Assembly: GCA_965276715.1 (NCBI GenBank)
Contig: OZ255622.1
Span: 124,001 to 188,000 of the forward strand
From: CAXTPV01 sp965276715
GTDB taxonomy: Bacteria > Pseudomonadota > Alphaproteobacteria > Acetobacterales > Acetobacteraceae
Reading direction: 5' to 3'
Length of the DNA: 64,000 nt
This document shows, in pieces, positions 1-8,172 of this stretch. Below the pieces are notes generated by a model. That model was not told the origin of the DNA. It was given only the letters and a program-made list of their open reading frames with translations, and ran no database searches. Position numbers and translations under genes: made by a program. How positions within the stretch are numbered: the stretch's first letter is position 1; the number at the start of each line of letters is the position of its first letter.

Positions 1-273
1 GAGTTCCGCCAACTCGCCCGCGCCCGCTGGGGCGGCCGGACGAGCGCCGATCCGCTCAACGCCGCCGAGCGCGCGGAACTCCTCAGGCTGCGGGCCGCCG
101 CCCAGCGTTTCCGCCAGCAGGTCCTCTTCGGACAGTATTCCACGCTCGAGCTGATGCGCATCTGCGCCGTCAACCTGCTCCATGAGGGGGACTACCGGAA
201 CGCCGGCAAGGCGTTCCGCGAGATCATCCGCATCGAGGAGGAGCGGGAAAAACCGGTGACCATCGCCCACTAA
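1..273 (+). CDS. Hypothetical protein, C-terminal 90 residues
   Basis: An open frame enters from the left edge and stops at TAA 271-273. The visible 90 residues are soluble, helical and charged, with no membrane segment and no motif I recognise. The tail (LLHEGDYRNAGKAFREIIRIEEE) resembles the last helix pair of a TPR-like protein, but this is only an impression. A hairpin follows directly. The N-terminus lies outside the window, so no function is assigned. Confidence 0.6.
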   Translation, partial: EFRQLARARWGGRTSADPLNAAERAELLRLRAAAQRFRQQVLFGQYSTLELMRICAVNLLHEGDYRNAGKAFREIIRIEEEREKPVTIAH

Positions 274-280
274 CCGCCGT

Positions 281-304
281 CCCCGCCGACCGCGATCGGC
301 GGGG
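281..304. terminator. Hairpin between convergent genes
   Basis: A perfect 9-bp inverted repeat (CCCCGCCGA, 6-nt loop, TCGGCGGGG) lies between the stop of the left-edge gene and the stop of the reverse-strand HAD gene. There is no T-run, so it would act as a stem-only bidirectional terminator. The call rests on symmetry and position only. Confidence 0.5.
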
Positions 305-308
305 CGCC

Positions 309-983
309 CTACCGCCGCCCGCCCACCTCGTCGAGATGCTCCAGCAGGTCCGCCGGATCCTCGTATACTCGCGCCGCACCCGCGCGCTCCAGCTCGTCCA
401 CCCCGTAGCCGCCCGACTGCAGCCCCACCCCCAGCCCGCGGCAGCGGCGCGCCGCCAGCATGTCCCAGATCGCGTCGCCCACGATCACGCAGTGCTCGAC
501 ATCCGCTCCCAGGCGGCGCGCCGCCTCCACGAACAGGTCAGGATCGGGCTTGGCGTACTTGACCTGATCGCGTGTCACCACCGGCACCGCGCTCACATCC
601 ACCCCCAGCGCCGCCAGGTTCACCGACGCCGTCTCCATCCGCCCGCTCGTCGCGATCGCCCAGGGAATTCCGCCCGCCGTCAAGGTGCCGAGCAGCGCGT
701 GTGCCCCCGGCAGCGGCCTGATCGCGGCCCCGTGCTTCTCGTACGCCGCCCGATGCCCCGCCCGCAGCCGGTCCACCTGCTCCTGGCTGAATGTCCGCCC
801 GGTCTCGCGCAGCAACTGGTTCATGAACAACCCGCCGCTCATCCCGATCCGCCGGTGGATCCGCCATACCGACAGCTCGATCCCCTCCGAGTCCAGCGCG
901 TCCTTCCACGCCAGCACATGCTGATAGACGCTGTCGACCAGCGTCCCATCGAGGTCGAACAGGAACCCGCTCTCGATCCGCAT
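309..983 (-). CDS. HAD-superfamily hydrolase (phosphatase)
   Basis: A 224-aa subfamily IA HAD hydrolase, predicted to be a cytosolic phosphatase of small phosphorylated metabolites. Motif I is DLDGTLVDS near the N-terminus, motif II is IATSG, the lysine of motif III lies in KYAKPDPD, and motif IV is VIVGDAIWD. The cap between motifs I and II is helical, as in phosphoglycolate phosphatase and beta-phosphoglucomutase; the substrate cannot be read from sequence. The frame is open far upstream, but ATG 983 has GGGAGAG just ahead and gives the normal family length, whereas longer starts would run into the preceding gene. It begins 31 nt after the beta-helix gene on the same strand, so co-transcription is likely. 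Confidence 0.85.
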   Translation of the reverse strand: MRIESGFLFDLDGTLVDSVYQHVLAWKDALDSEGIELSVWRIHRRIGMSGGLFMNQLLRETGRTFSQEQVDRLRAGHRAAYEKHGAAIRPLPGAHALLGTLTAGGIPWAIATSGRMETASVNLAALGVDVSAVPVVTRDQVKYAKPDPDLFVEAARRLGADVEHCVIVGDAIWDMLAARRCRGLGVGLQSGGYGVDELERAGAARVYEDPADLLEHLDEVGGRR

Positions 984-1014
984 CGCACTCTCCCAGCCGC
1001 CATTCCAGCCGATC

Positions 1015-3531
1015 CTACGACGGGAACAGCGCATGCGAACCCGCATGCAGGGCTGAAGCCGACATCGCGTCGAGAGTCCCGCCCGCCAGCATCCGTCCGG
1101 TCCCGCCAGCGACAGGGGCCGGGCTCGGCCCCATCCATTCGTTCGGACCAAGCCGCACCGTCGCCGCCAGGGCCGCCAGGCCGCCACTCACCGTCAGGGT
1201 CCTGGTGCCGTTCGAAAGCTCGGTGATGTTCTCGCTGAATAGGGTCCCGTCATACGAGGCGCCCGTCACATAGAGATTGCGGTCCGTGGCCGCCGTTCCC
1301 CCGTAGGCGTCGTTGATGAAAGCGACGCCGACGGTATGCTGGCCACTCCCCCAGGCGCCGTCGATCGCCACCACCTGCGACTGGCCGGCCGCATGCAGCG
1401 CCGTCACCGTGACCGGGCCCGCGACCTGATGGCCGTCCACCAGGATCACCGCGCGGGCGTCGCCCTGATACGCATCCTCGGTCAGGTCGAGCACGAGCTG
1501 GTCCGGACCCGATCCGAGCGGCGCACCGCCCTGCACCGCGACGTTCGTCGTGCCGTCGGTCGCCTGCACCGTGCCGACCGCGACCCGATTGCCGTCGTCG
1601 CTGACCGCGTCGATGTACAGATTGCGGTCCGTCGTCGCCGTTCCGCCGTACGCATCGTTGAGGAAGGTCACGCCCACCGTGTGCGGGCCCGAACCCCAGG
1701 TCCCATCGATCGCGAACGCTTGCGTCGCCCCGCTGCCATGCAGCGCCGTGACCGTCACCGGTCCCCCGACCTGGTTGCCGTCGACCAGGATGTCGGCCCG
1801 CGCGTCCCCCTGATACGCATCCTCCGACAGATCCACCACCAGTTGGTCCCCAGCCGGGCCACCGGGGATGACATAGTCCACCGTTCCCGCGCTGAGCTGG
1901 GCCGCGTTCTCGACCGTGGTCGTGCCGCCATAGGCGATCGTGTCGACATACAGGTTGCGGTCGGTCGCCGCCGTGCCGGCGTAGGCATCGTTGGTGAAAT
2001 CCACCGCCACCGTGTGCGGCCCCGGCGCGAACGTGCCGTTCAGCGTGAATGCCTGCGTCTGGTCCTGGCTTCGGATCGCCGTGGTGGTCAGCAGCCCGCC
2101 GACCTTCTGTCCGTCCACGCTGACCGTGAACTGGGCGTCGGCGAGGTAGTAGTCCTCCGACACGACCAGCACGATCGCGTCCGGCCCCGACCCGACGCTC
2201 ACTGGCGGCCCACCGCCGACCGGACCGATCGCGCCCTGGTCGATCGGCACGAACCCGATCCCGCTCGCCGCCGATCCCGGCTGCAGCGCGTAGTCGTTGC
2301 CGGCCGCATCGACGAAGTCCGGATTGCCGAATTGCGGCGCCGAATCCAGCACCCCGGTGAACGCCGCGTTCGGATCGTAATACAGATTGCCGGCGACGGC
2401 GGGAGACGGGGAGAGGTTCAGATTGATCAGCGCGTCCGGATTGGTCTCCGTCGAGATCAGGATGTTGTGCGTGAACTGGTTGTTCGTCGCAGGCTGCACC
2501 CCGCCGTTCGGTGTGATGTTGCTCGACTGGAACAGCACGCCGAACCCGGTTGTGTTGCCAAGATCGAAGATGTTGTTGGAAAAGACGTCGTCGTGGCCGC
2601 CATGCAGTTGCGCGTCGCGGGCATAGATGCCGCGGACGATGTTGTCGGTCACCGCGACACCGCTCGCATCGTCGTCCAGATAGATGCCGCCGACATACGA
2701 ACCGACCCCGGACCCGTCGACCTCGTTGTTGTCGATGACGATCCCCGTATTCTGGTCCGTCCGGTCGAGCACATAGATGCCGCCGGCGTCCTTGGAGTTC
2801 TGGCTCGAGTTCCGGATCAGGTTGTCGCTGATCGTCGTGTTGGTGTTGCGCGCGAGCAGCGACGCCCCGTCGAAGCCGCCGATCGATTCAAGCGTGATCC
2901 CGCTGCCCTGCAGGTTCTCGACCAGGTTGTGGCTGATCGTCTCGCGGTCGGTCCCATGCAGGAAGATCCCGCCGCCATTCGTGTTGGTGGCGCCCACACC
3001 GTCGATGGTGTTGCCGGTGAAGCTGTTCCCGCTGCCGCCGTCCTGGTCCTCGATGCCGTTGCGCGCCGACGAAGTGATCCGATTGTCCGACACCATCCCG
3101 CCGGTCGAGCCGATCATCAGGATCGCGTCCGACCCGGCGCCCTGGATGCTGTTGCCGACGATCGACGTTCCGCTCGCGTCCGTCAGGCTGATCGCGCCGG
3201 TCGAAAGACCCGACGTCACCGCCGTGTTCTCGAACCCAAGCCCGTCGAGCGACACCCCGGACGTGCCGGTCAGGCTGATCAGCGTCGCGAGCGAGCCGCC
3301 GCCGTCGAGCGTCGCCGTCTGTCCGGGTGCCGACATGAACGTCTCGCCGTCGTCCTGGGCGCCGAGCGCCAGAGTCGAGGACAGGTCATACACCCCGCCC
3401 TCCACGATGGTCGTCTTGATCGCGCTCGCCTGCATCGCCGCCTGCGCGCGCTGCAGCGTCGCGAACGGGTTCCCGGCGCTGCCGTCCCCCGTCGCGTCGT
3501 TCCCGTTCGTCGAGACAGTGAAGCTGGTCAT
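1015..3531 (-). CDS. Beta-helix protein with three CBM60-like modules
   Basis: An 838-aa protein, probably extracellular. Residues about 5-430 form a right-handed parallel beta-helix: a DUF1565-like start (GNDATGDGSAGNPFATLQ) followed by many NxI/GN turns typical of pectate-lyase-like folds. Residues about 448-542, 559-653 and 673-767 are three tandem copies of a module with SEDAYQGDA near the start and FLNDAYGGTA..DRNLY near the end, the pattern of calcium-dependent xylan-binding modules (CBM60/CBM36). No catalytic residues are recognisable, so lyase, hydrolase or pure adhesin roles remain open. No Sec signal is visible at the start, which would fit type I export. ATG 3531 has GAGGT 9 nt upstream. 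The C-terminal 70 residues are unassigned. Confidence 0.75.
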   Translation of the reverse strand: MTSFTVSTNGNDATGDGSAGNPFATLQRAQAAMQASAIKTTIVEGGVYDLSSTLALGAQDDGETFMSAPGQTATLDGGGSLATLISLTGTSGVSLDGLGFENTAVTSGLSTGAISLTDASGTSIVGNSIQGAGSDAILMIGSTGGMVSDNRITSSARNGIEDQDGGSGNSFTGNTIDGVGATNTNGGGIFLHGTDRETISHNLVENLQGSGITLESIGGFDGASLLARNTNTTISDNLIRNSSQNSKDAGGIYVLDRTDQNTGIVIDNNEVDGSGVGSYVGGIYLDDDASGVAVTDNIVRGIYARDAQLHGGHDDVFSNNIFDLGNTTGFGVLFQSSNITPNGGVQPATNNQFTHNILISTETNPDALINLNLSPSPAVAGNLYYDPNAAFTGVLDSAPQFGNPDFVDAAGNDYALQPGSAASGIGFVPIDQGAIGPVGGGPPVSVGSGPDAIVLVVSEDYYLADAQFTVSVDGQKVGGLLTTTAIRSQDQTQAFTLNGTFAPGPHTVAVDFTNDAYAGTAATDRNLYVDTIAYGGTTTVENAAQLSAGTVDYVIPGGPAGDQLVVDLSEDAYQGDARADILVDGNQVGGPVTVTALHGSGATQAFAIDGTWGSGPHTVGVTFLNDAYGGTATTDRNLYIDAVSDDGNRVAVGTVQATDGTTNVAVQGGAPLGSGPDQLVLDLTEDAYQGDARAVILVDGHQVAGPVTVTALHAAGQSQVVAIDGAWGSGQHTVGVAFINDAYGGTAATDRNLYVTGASYDGTLFSENITELSNGTRTLTVSGGLAALAATVRLGPNEWMGPSPAPVAGGTGRMLAGGTLDAMSASALHAGSHALFPS
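1231..2190 (-). repeat. Three tandem ~330-bp coding repeats
   Basis: Three in-frame copies encode the CBM60-like modules at about 1906-2190, 1573-1857 and 1231-1515. The two downstream copies share near-identical words such as SEDAYQGDAR versus TEDAYQGDAR, so they look like a more recent duplication than the first copy. Confidence 0.75.
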
Positions 3532-3664
3532 GCCCGTCTGACCTCGCGCGGGATTCCTCCCGCTCAGGTCGCCCGCATCCGCCATCGCGTCACCAGCAGC
3601 GCGGTCGAGATGGATGCTCGCACGATCGCGAGGCTGACCGGCGCACCCTTGCGAGGTAATCCCC

Positions 3665-4597
3665 TCAGCGTGCCACCCCCGTCCCAGGCGGCGCGCTCTC
3701 GCGCAGGAACCCGGCGAACTGCCGGAACTGCCCGTCCCGCGGATCCGAGCTCCGCCATCCGACCCCGACCGTGCGCCGCGCCCGCGAATCCGGGATCGCC
3801 CGCGTCGCCACCAGCCCCTCCCAGTCGCGCCCGTCGCGCACCGCCAGCAGCGGCAGCAGCGAGAACCCTTCGCCCGCCGCGATCATGTGCCGCAGCATCT
3901 CGAGGCTGCTCGCCTGCCGCGCCCGCCCGCTCCGTGCCGCTCGCTCGCCCACCCGGCACAGCGAGATCGTCTGGTCGCGTAGGCAATGCCCCTCCTCGAG
4001 CAGCAGCAGATCCTCTCCCACCAGGTCGTCCAGCACCAGCCGTTCGAGCCCCTCGAGCGCATGCCCCGACGGGACCGCCAGGTGGAACGGCTCGTCGAAC
4101 AGGGCGACCGTCGTCAGCCCCTCCTCGCCGAGCGGCAGCGCCGCCAACACCATATCGAGCCTGCCCGCCCGCAGCCCGTCCACGAGCGCCGGCGTCTTCG
4201 CTTCCGCCAGCTCCATGTCGAGCGCCGGAAACGCCTCGCGCACCGACCGCAGCAGGAATGGCAGGTAGTAGGGCCCCAAGGTCGGGATCACCCCCAGCCG
4301 CAGCGCGCCCAGCGGCGTCTCGCTCTGCCCGAGCCCCATCTCGAGCAGCGCGCGCGCATGCCGCACCACCGTGCCCGCCTGACGCAGCAGATGCTCGCCT
4401 TCCACCGTCGGCGCCACGCGCCCGCGCGCCCGCTCGAACAGCGTCACCCCCAGCAGGCTCTCGAGCTTGCGCACCTGCTCGCTCAGCGCCGGCTGGCTCA
4501 CGCCGCAGGCACCAGCCGCCCGGCCGAAATGCCGATGCTCCGCCACCGCCAGCGCATACTCCAGATCCCGAAGCGACAACCCGCCGAGCGATGCCAC
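3665..4597 (-). CDS. oxyR: Hydrogen-peroxide-sensing LysR regulator OxyR
   Basis: A 310-aa LysR-type regulator. The N-terminal winged helix (RDLEYALAVAEHRHFGRAA) is followed by the regulatory domain. The peroxidatic pair is present: C205 in EEGHCLRDQ and C214 nine residues on, the same spacing as C199/C208 of E. coli OxyR. It is divergent from catalase, its classic target. The chosen start is GTG 4597, because TGGAGG sits 7 nt upstream; TTG at 4579 would match the usual family start more tightly but lacks a ribosome site. The frame is intact. Confidence 0.92.
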   Translation of the reverse strand: MASLGGLSLRDLEYALAVAEHRHFGRAAGACGVSQPALSEQVRKLESLLGVTLFERARGRVAPTVEGEHLLRQAGTVVRHARALLEMGLGQSETPLGALRLGVIPTLGPYYLPFLLRSVREAFPALDMELAEAKTPALVDGLRAGRLDMVLAALPLGEEGLTTVALFDEPFHLAVPSGHALEGLERLVLDDLVGEDLLLLEEGHCLRDQTISLCRVGERAARSGRARQASSLEMLRHMIAAGEGFSLLPLLAVRDGRDWEGLVATRAIPDSRARRTVGVGWRSSDPRDGQFRQFAGFLRESAPPGTGVAR

Positions 4598-4621
4598 GCG
4601 ATAACCTCCACCGATCGGCAA

Positions 4622-4647
4622 GATAGGGAATATCGACTTCCCCTATC
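4622..4647. promoter_or_regulatory. Candidate OxyR operator
   Basis: The short gap between oxyR and the catalase gene contains GATAGGG and CCCTATC as inverted arms 12 nt apart. The ATAG/CTAT tetrads recall OxyR sites, but the internal spacing does not match the E. coli consensus exactly. The position suits control of both genes. Confidence 0.4.
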
Positions 4648-4696
4648 AAGCCGACCCGTTATCGTTCGCGCTTTCCCGATCTCGCGAGGAGGCAGC

Positions 4697-6202
4697 ATGC
4701 CCGACACGACCCGCCTGACGACAACCGCCGGCAACCCGGTTGCCGATAACCAGAACAGCATCTCCGCCGGCGCGCGCGGTCCGCTGCTGCTGCAGGACTA
4801 TCAGCTGATCGAGAAGCTCGCCCACCAGAACCGCGAGCGCATCCCCGAGCGGGTCGTGCACGCCAAGGGCTCCGGCGCCTACGGCACGCTCACCATCACC
4901 AACGACGTCACGAAATACACGCGGGCAAAGCTCTTCGCGGAAGTCGGCAAGCGGACGCGTGCCCTGATGCGCTTCTCCACCGTCGCCGGCGAGCGCGGTG
5001 CCGCCGACGCCGAGCGCGACGTCCGCGGCTTCTCGATCAAGCTCTACACCGAGGAGGGCAACTGGGACATCGTCGGCAACAACACGCCCGTGTTCTTCGT
5101 CCGCGACCCGGTCAAGTTCCCCGACTTCATCCGCACCCAGAAGCGCCACCCCAAGACCAACATGCGCTCGGCGACCGCGATGTGGGACTTCTGGTCGCTC
5201 AGCCCCGAGAGCCTGCACCAGGTCACCATCCTGATGTCGGACCGCGGGCTGCCGCAGGGCTATCGCTTCATGAACGGCTACGGCAGCCATACCTTCAGCT
5301 TCATCAACGCCGCCAACCAGCGCACCTGGGTCAAGCTGCACTTCAAGTCCATGCAGGGCCACAAGCATTGGACGAACGATGAAGCCAACGCCATCATCGC
5401 GACCGACCGCGAGAGCGCCCAGCGCGATCTCTTCGACAGCATCGAGAAGGGCGAATTCCCGAAGTGGCGCTTCTGCATCCAGGTGATGACCGACGAGCAG
5501 GCGAAATCCTTCAAATACAACCCTTTCGACCTCACCAAGGTCTGGGGCCACAAGGATTTCCCGCTCATCGAGGTGGGTGTGCTCGAGCTCAACGAGAACG
5601 CCGAGAACTACTTCGCCGAGATCGAGCAATCCTCGTTCTCGCCCAGCAACATCGTCCCCGGCGTCGGCTTCTCGCCTGACAAGATGCTGCAGGGCCGCCT
5701 CTTCGCCTACGCCGACGCCCACCGCTACCGCGTCGGCACCCACTACGAGATGCTGCCCGTCAACCGGCCGCTGTCGCCCGTCAACACCTACCACATGGAC
5801 GGCTCGATGCGGTTCGACAGCCCGCGCGGCACCGACGCCTACTACGAGCCCAACTCCTTCAACGGGCCCGTGCAGGACAACACCGACGAGCCGCCGCTGC
5901 CGCTCGAGGGCGACGCTGCCCGCTACGACCACCGGGCCGGCAACGACGACACCACCCAGGCAGGCGACCTCTTCCGCCTGTTCAATGAGGGCGAGCGCCA
6001 TCGTCTGTTCGCCAACATCGCCGCCGCCATGCAGGGCGTGCCCGCGGAGATCGTCGAGCGCCAGCTCGTGCATTTTCGCCAGGCCGATCCCGCCTATGGC
6101 GCCGGCGTCGAGGCGGCGCTCCGGACCGTGCACGTCGCATCCGACAACTCGGCTCCCAGGCAGGCGACGGAGCACCCGACCCCTGCCCAAGCCGCCGAGT
6201 AA
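4697..6202 (+). CDS. katA: Monofunctional haem catalase
   Basis: A 501-aa small-subunit (clade 3-like) catalase that dismutates hydrogen peroxide. The catalytic histidine is H55 in RVVHAKGSGAYG, the distal asparagine lies in DIVGNNTPVFF (about 128), and the proximal haem tyrosine lies in RLFAYADAHRYRVG. The family-typical length and the absence of a signal peptide indicate a cytosolic enzyme. AGGAGG lies 5 nt before ATG 4697. It is divergent from oxyR and therefore probably peroxide-induced. The tail after about residue 480 is low-complexity and family-variable. Confidence 0.97.
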   Translation: MPDTTRLTTTAGNPVADNQNSISAGARGPLLLQDYQLIEKLAHQNRERIPERVVHAKGSGAYGTLTITNDVTKYTRAKLFAEVGKRTRALMRFSTVAGERGAADAERDVRGFSIKLYTEEGNWDIVGNNTPVFFVRDPVKFPDFIRTQKRHPKTNMRSATAMWDFWSLSPESLHQVTILMSDRGLPQGYRFMNGYGSHTFSFINAANQRTWVKLHFKSMQGHKHWTNDEANAIIATDRESAQRDLFDSIEKGEFPKWRFCIQVMTDEQAKSFKYNPFDLTKVWGHKDFPLIEVGVLELNENAENYFAEIEQSSFSPSNIVPGVGFSPDKMLQGRLFAYADAHRYRVGTHYEMLPVNRPLSPVNTYHMDGSMRFDSPRGTDAYYEPNSFNGPVQDNTDEPPLPLEGDAARYDHRAGNDDTTQAGDLFRLFNEGERHRLFANIAAAMQGVPAEIVERQLVHFRQADPAYGAGVEAALRTVHVASDNSAPRQATEHPTPAQAAE

Positions 6203-6217
6203 CGACCGATCGGACTC

Positions 6218-6239
6218 GGGGCTGGCTCAGGCCAGCCCC
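6218..6239. terminator. Bidirectional hairpin terminator
   Basis: GGGGCTGGC, a 4-nt loop TCAG and GCCAGCCCC form a perfect 9-bp stem between the convergent catalase and dehydrogenase genes. The loop contains the TGA stop of the reverse-strand gene. Confidence 0.65.
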
Positions 6240-7108
6240 GCATCCTCCCGCGCCCGATTGCTCAGCGCCGCGAAATCAAGCGCCCCATCTCCGCGCGCCA
6301 TGCTCGCCAGGAACCGGTCCCGCAACAGCGACGCCATCGGCAGCGGAACACCGAACCCATCCCCCGCCTCCAGGATCAGCGCGTTGTCCTTCGTCCCGAG
6401 TCCCATCGCGCCGCCCGGCGGCGAGAACGCCCGGTCCAGCACCAGCCGCCCGTAATTCTTGTGCACCGGCGCCGAACAGAAGCTCCCGCTCAGCACCTCG
6501 AACAGAGTCTCCGGCGACACCCCCGCCTTCTCATTGAGGGCAAACAACTCCGACAACTGCTCGATCGTCGAGAAGATCATGAAGTTCGCCGACAGCTTCA
6601 CCAGGTTCGCGTGCCACGGCGCGTCCCCCACCACGAACACACGCTGACCAAGCTGCGCCAGAGCCGGCATCGCGCGCGCCCGCGCCCCCTCCGGCCCCGC
6701 CAGCATCACGAACAGCTGCCCCGCCTCGATCGACGGCGGCCGCCCCAGCACGGTCGCCGACACGAAGTCCTGCCCCCGCTTGCCGTGCGCCTCCTCGAGC
6801 GTCTTCGCCAAGGCCACCGAGATCGTGCTGCACGACGCATGCACCGCCCCGTGTGCCATTCCCGCCGCCACCCCGTCCTCGCCCAGCACCACCGCGCGGA
6901 CCGCCGCGTCATCGGCCACCATGCTCAGCACCAGCGCCGCCCCGTCCGCCGCCTCCGCCGGCGTCTCCGCCTCCCGTGCCCCCCGCTCGACCAGCGCGTC
7001 CGCGCGTCCCGCCGACCGGTTCCACACCGCCACCTCGTTCCCCGCCTCGACCAGCCGCATCGCCATCCGCGCGCCCATCGGCCCCAACCCCACCACCGCG
7101 ACCTTCAT
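6227..7108 (-). CDS. Beta-hydroxyacid dehydrogenase (3-HIBDH family)
   Basis: A 293-aa NAD(P)-dependent oxidoreductase. The N-terminal Rossmann motif is VAVVGLGPMGARMA, followed by the substrate-binding stretch (HASCSTIS) and the catalytic lysine region (NLVKLSANFMI). The C-terminal all-alpha dimerisation domain includes GLGTKDNALIL. Family members act on 3-hydroxyisobutyrate, tartronate semialdehyde or glyoxylate; the substrate here is not resolved. GGGAGG lies 6 nt before ATG 7108, which decides against the in-frame ATG at 7114 that abuts it. It is divergent from the ferritin-like pair. Confidence 0.88.
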   Translation of the reverse strand: MKVAVVGLGPMGARMAMRLVEAGNEVAVWNRSAGRADALVERGAREAETPAEAADGAALVLSMVADDAAVRAVVLGEDGVAAGMAHGAVHASCSTISVALAKTLEEAHGKRGQDFVSATVLGRPPSIEAGQLFVMLAGPEGARARAMPALAQLGQRVFVVGDAPWHANLVKLSANFMIFSTIEQLSELFALNEKAGVSPETLFEVLSGSFCSAPVHKNYGRLVLDRAFSPPGGAMGLGTKDNALILEAGDGFGVPLPMASLLRDRFLASMARGDGALDFAALSNRAREDAGLA

Positions 7109-7135
7109 CCGCATCCTCCCGATCGGCCCCCCGTC

Positions 7136-7161
7136 CTGGACGAGCCCGCTGGACGAGCCCG
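7136..7161. repeat. Tandem 13-bp direct repeat
   Basis: CTGGACGAGCCCG occurs twice in immediate succession in the 95-bp divergent intergenic region ahead of the ferritin-like genes. It may be a regulator site or slippage; nothing else supports a role. Confidence 0.5.
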
Positions 7162-7203
7162 TCCGCCGACGCCATGTTCGCGCCAACCACGAGGTGTAAC
7201 GTC

Positions 7204-8172
7204 ATGGATGCAGCCACCGTTCAGGAAGCGGATCGCAACGCCCGCCACTGGACGAGTCCCGAGCCGGGCGCGTTCGGCCACGGCAGCGACCGCCAGAAGG
7301 TGGCCGCCTGCACGATGTTCCACGAGACCTTCAATCCCTACAAACCGTCGGTGATCGACTGGCCCGTCCTCGACGACGAGGCGCGCCGCCGCATCACCAG
7401 CCTGCCGATCTGGGACATCGCCGTGCAGACCGAAGGCAAGGCCCGCCTGCGCATGCTCTCCTACGCCAACACCGCCCGCGACCCCGACTGGGCCAAGGCC
7501 GTCGCCCACAACGGCTGGGAGGAGGGCCGCCACAAGGAGGTCCTCCACAACATGGTGGCCTTCTACGGCATCGAGCTCGAACCCGAGCCGCCCTATCTCG
7601 AACCGAAGGACGCCGAGTGGGCCTACATGGTCACCGGCTTCTCCGAGTGCATCGACAGCTTCTTCGCCTTCGGCCTGTTCGAGACCGCCCGCCGCTCCGG
7701 CCTCTTTCCGCAGGAGCTCGTCGACACCTTCGAGCCCGTCATGCAGGAGGAGTGCCGCCACATCCTCCTCTTCGCCAACTGGGTCGCCTGGCAGCGCCGC
7801 CACCTCGTCCCGCTCAGGCGCATCGCCTTCGAGGTTCGCGTGGCCGCCGTCTGGATCTTCCTCGGTCTCGAACGGATCAACATGTCCAAGGGCCTCGACG
7901 GCGGCAATCCGCGCTCGACCAACCCGCAGGACAACAACTTCACCGTCACCGGCAGCAAGGCGGTCACCGACATCGAGCTCAGCGTCCCCGACCTGATGCA
8001 GCTCTGCCTCGACGAGAACGACCGCCGCTTCGCCGGCTACGACGAGCGCCTCGTCCGCCCCACCACCATGCCCAGCCTGGTCCGAACCACACTCGCCGCC
8101 TTGCGCGCCTGGACCAGCCTGAAGAACATCCCCCGCCGCTATCGCCGTCCCATCGCAGGAGCCCAAGCGTGA
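7204..8172 (+). CDS. Ferritin-like di-iron protein, copy 1
   Basis: A 322-aa protein with the layout of a four-helix di-iron carboxylate protein. Residues resembling the metal ligands recur in two halves: TEGKARLRM then NGWEEGRHKE, and GFSECIDSFF then MQEECRHILL, giving E...EExRH twice. No membrane segment or signal is seen. The function is unknown; families with this fold include ferritins, rubrerythrins and N- or fatty-acid oxygenases. GAGGTG lies 7 nt before ATG 7204. It overlaps its paralogue by 4 nt (GTGA), so the two are almost certainly co-translated. Confidence 0.8.
   Translation: MDAATVQEADRNARHWTSPEPGAFGHGSDRQKVAACTMFHETFNPYKPSVIDWPVLDDEARRRITSLPIWDIAVQTEGKARLRMLSYANTARDPDWAKAVAHNGWEEGRHKEVLHNMVAFYGIELEPEPPYLEPKDAEWAYMVTGFSECIDSFFAFGLFETARRSGLFPQELVDTFEPVMQEECRHILLFANWVAWQRRHLVPLRRIAFEVRVAAVWIFLGLERINMSKGLDGGNPRSTNPQDNNFTVTGSKAVTDIELSVPDLMQLCLDENDRRFAGYDERLVRPTTMPSLVRTTLAALRAWTSLKNIPRRYRRPIAGAQA

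Noticed and set aside
1231..2190. Possible CRISPR-like or satellite array
   Set aside because: The repeats are about 330 bp, in frame and encode protein modules, so they are coding duplications.
1336..4626. A forward open frame of about 1100 codons across the beta-helix and oxyR genes
   Set aside because: It runs opposite two well-supported genes, is Arg/Pro-rich and spans their intergenic gap, as expected by chance at this GC content.
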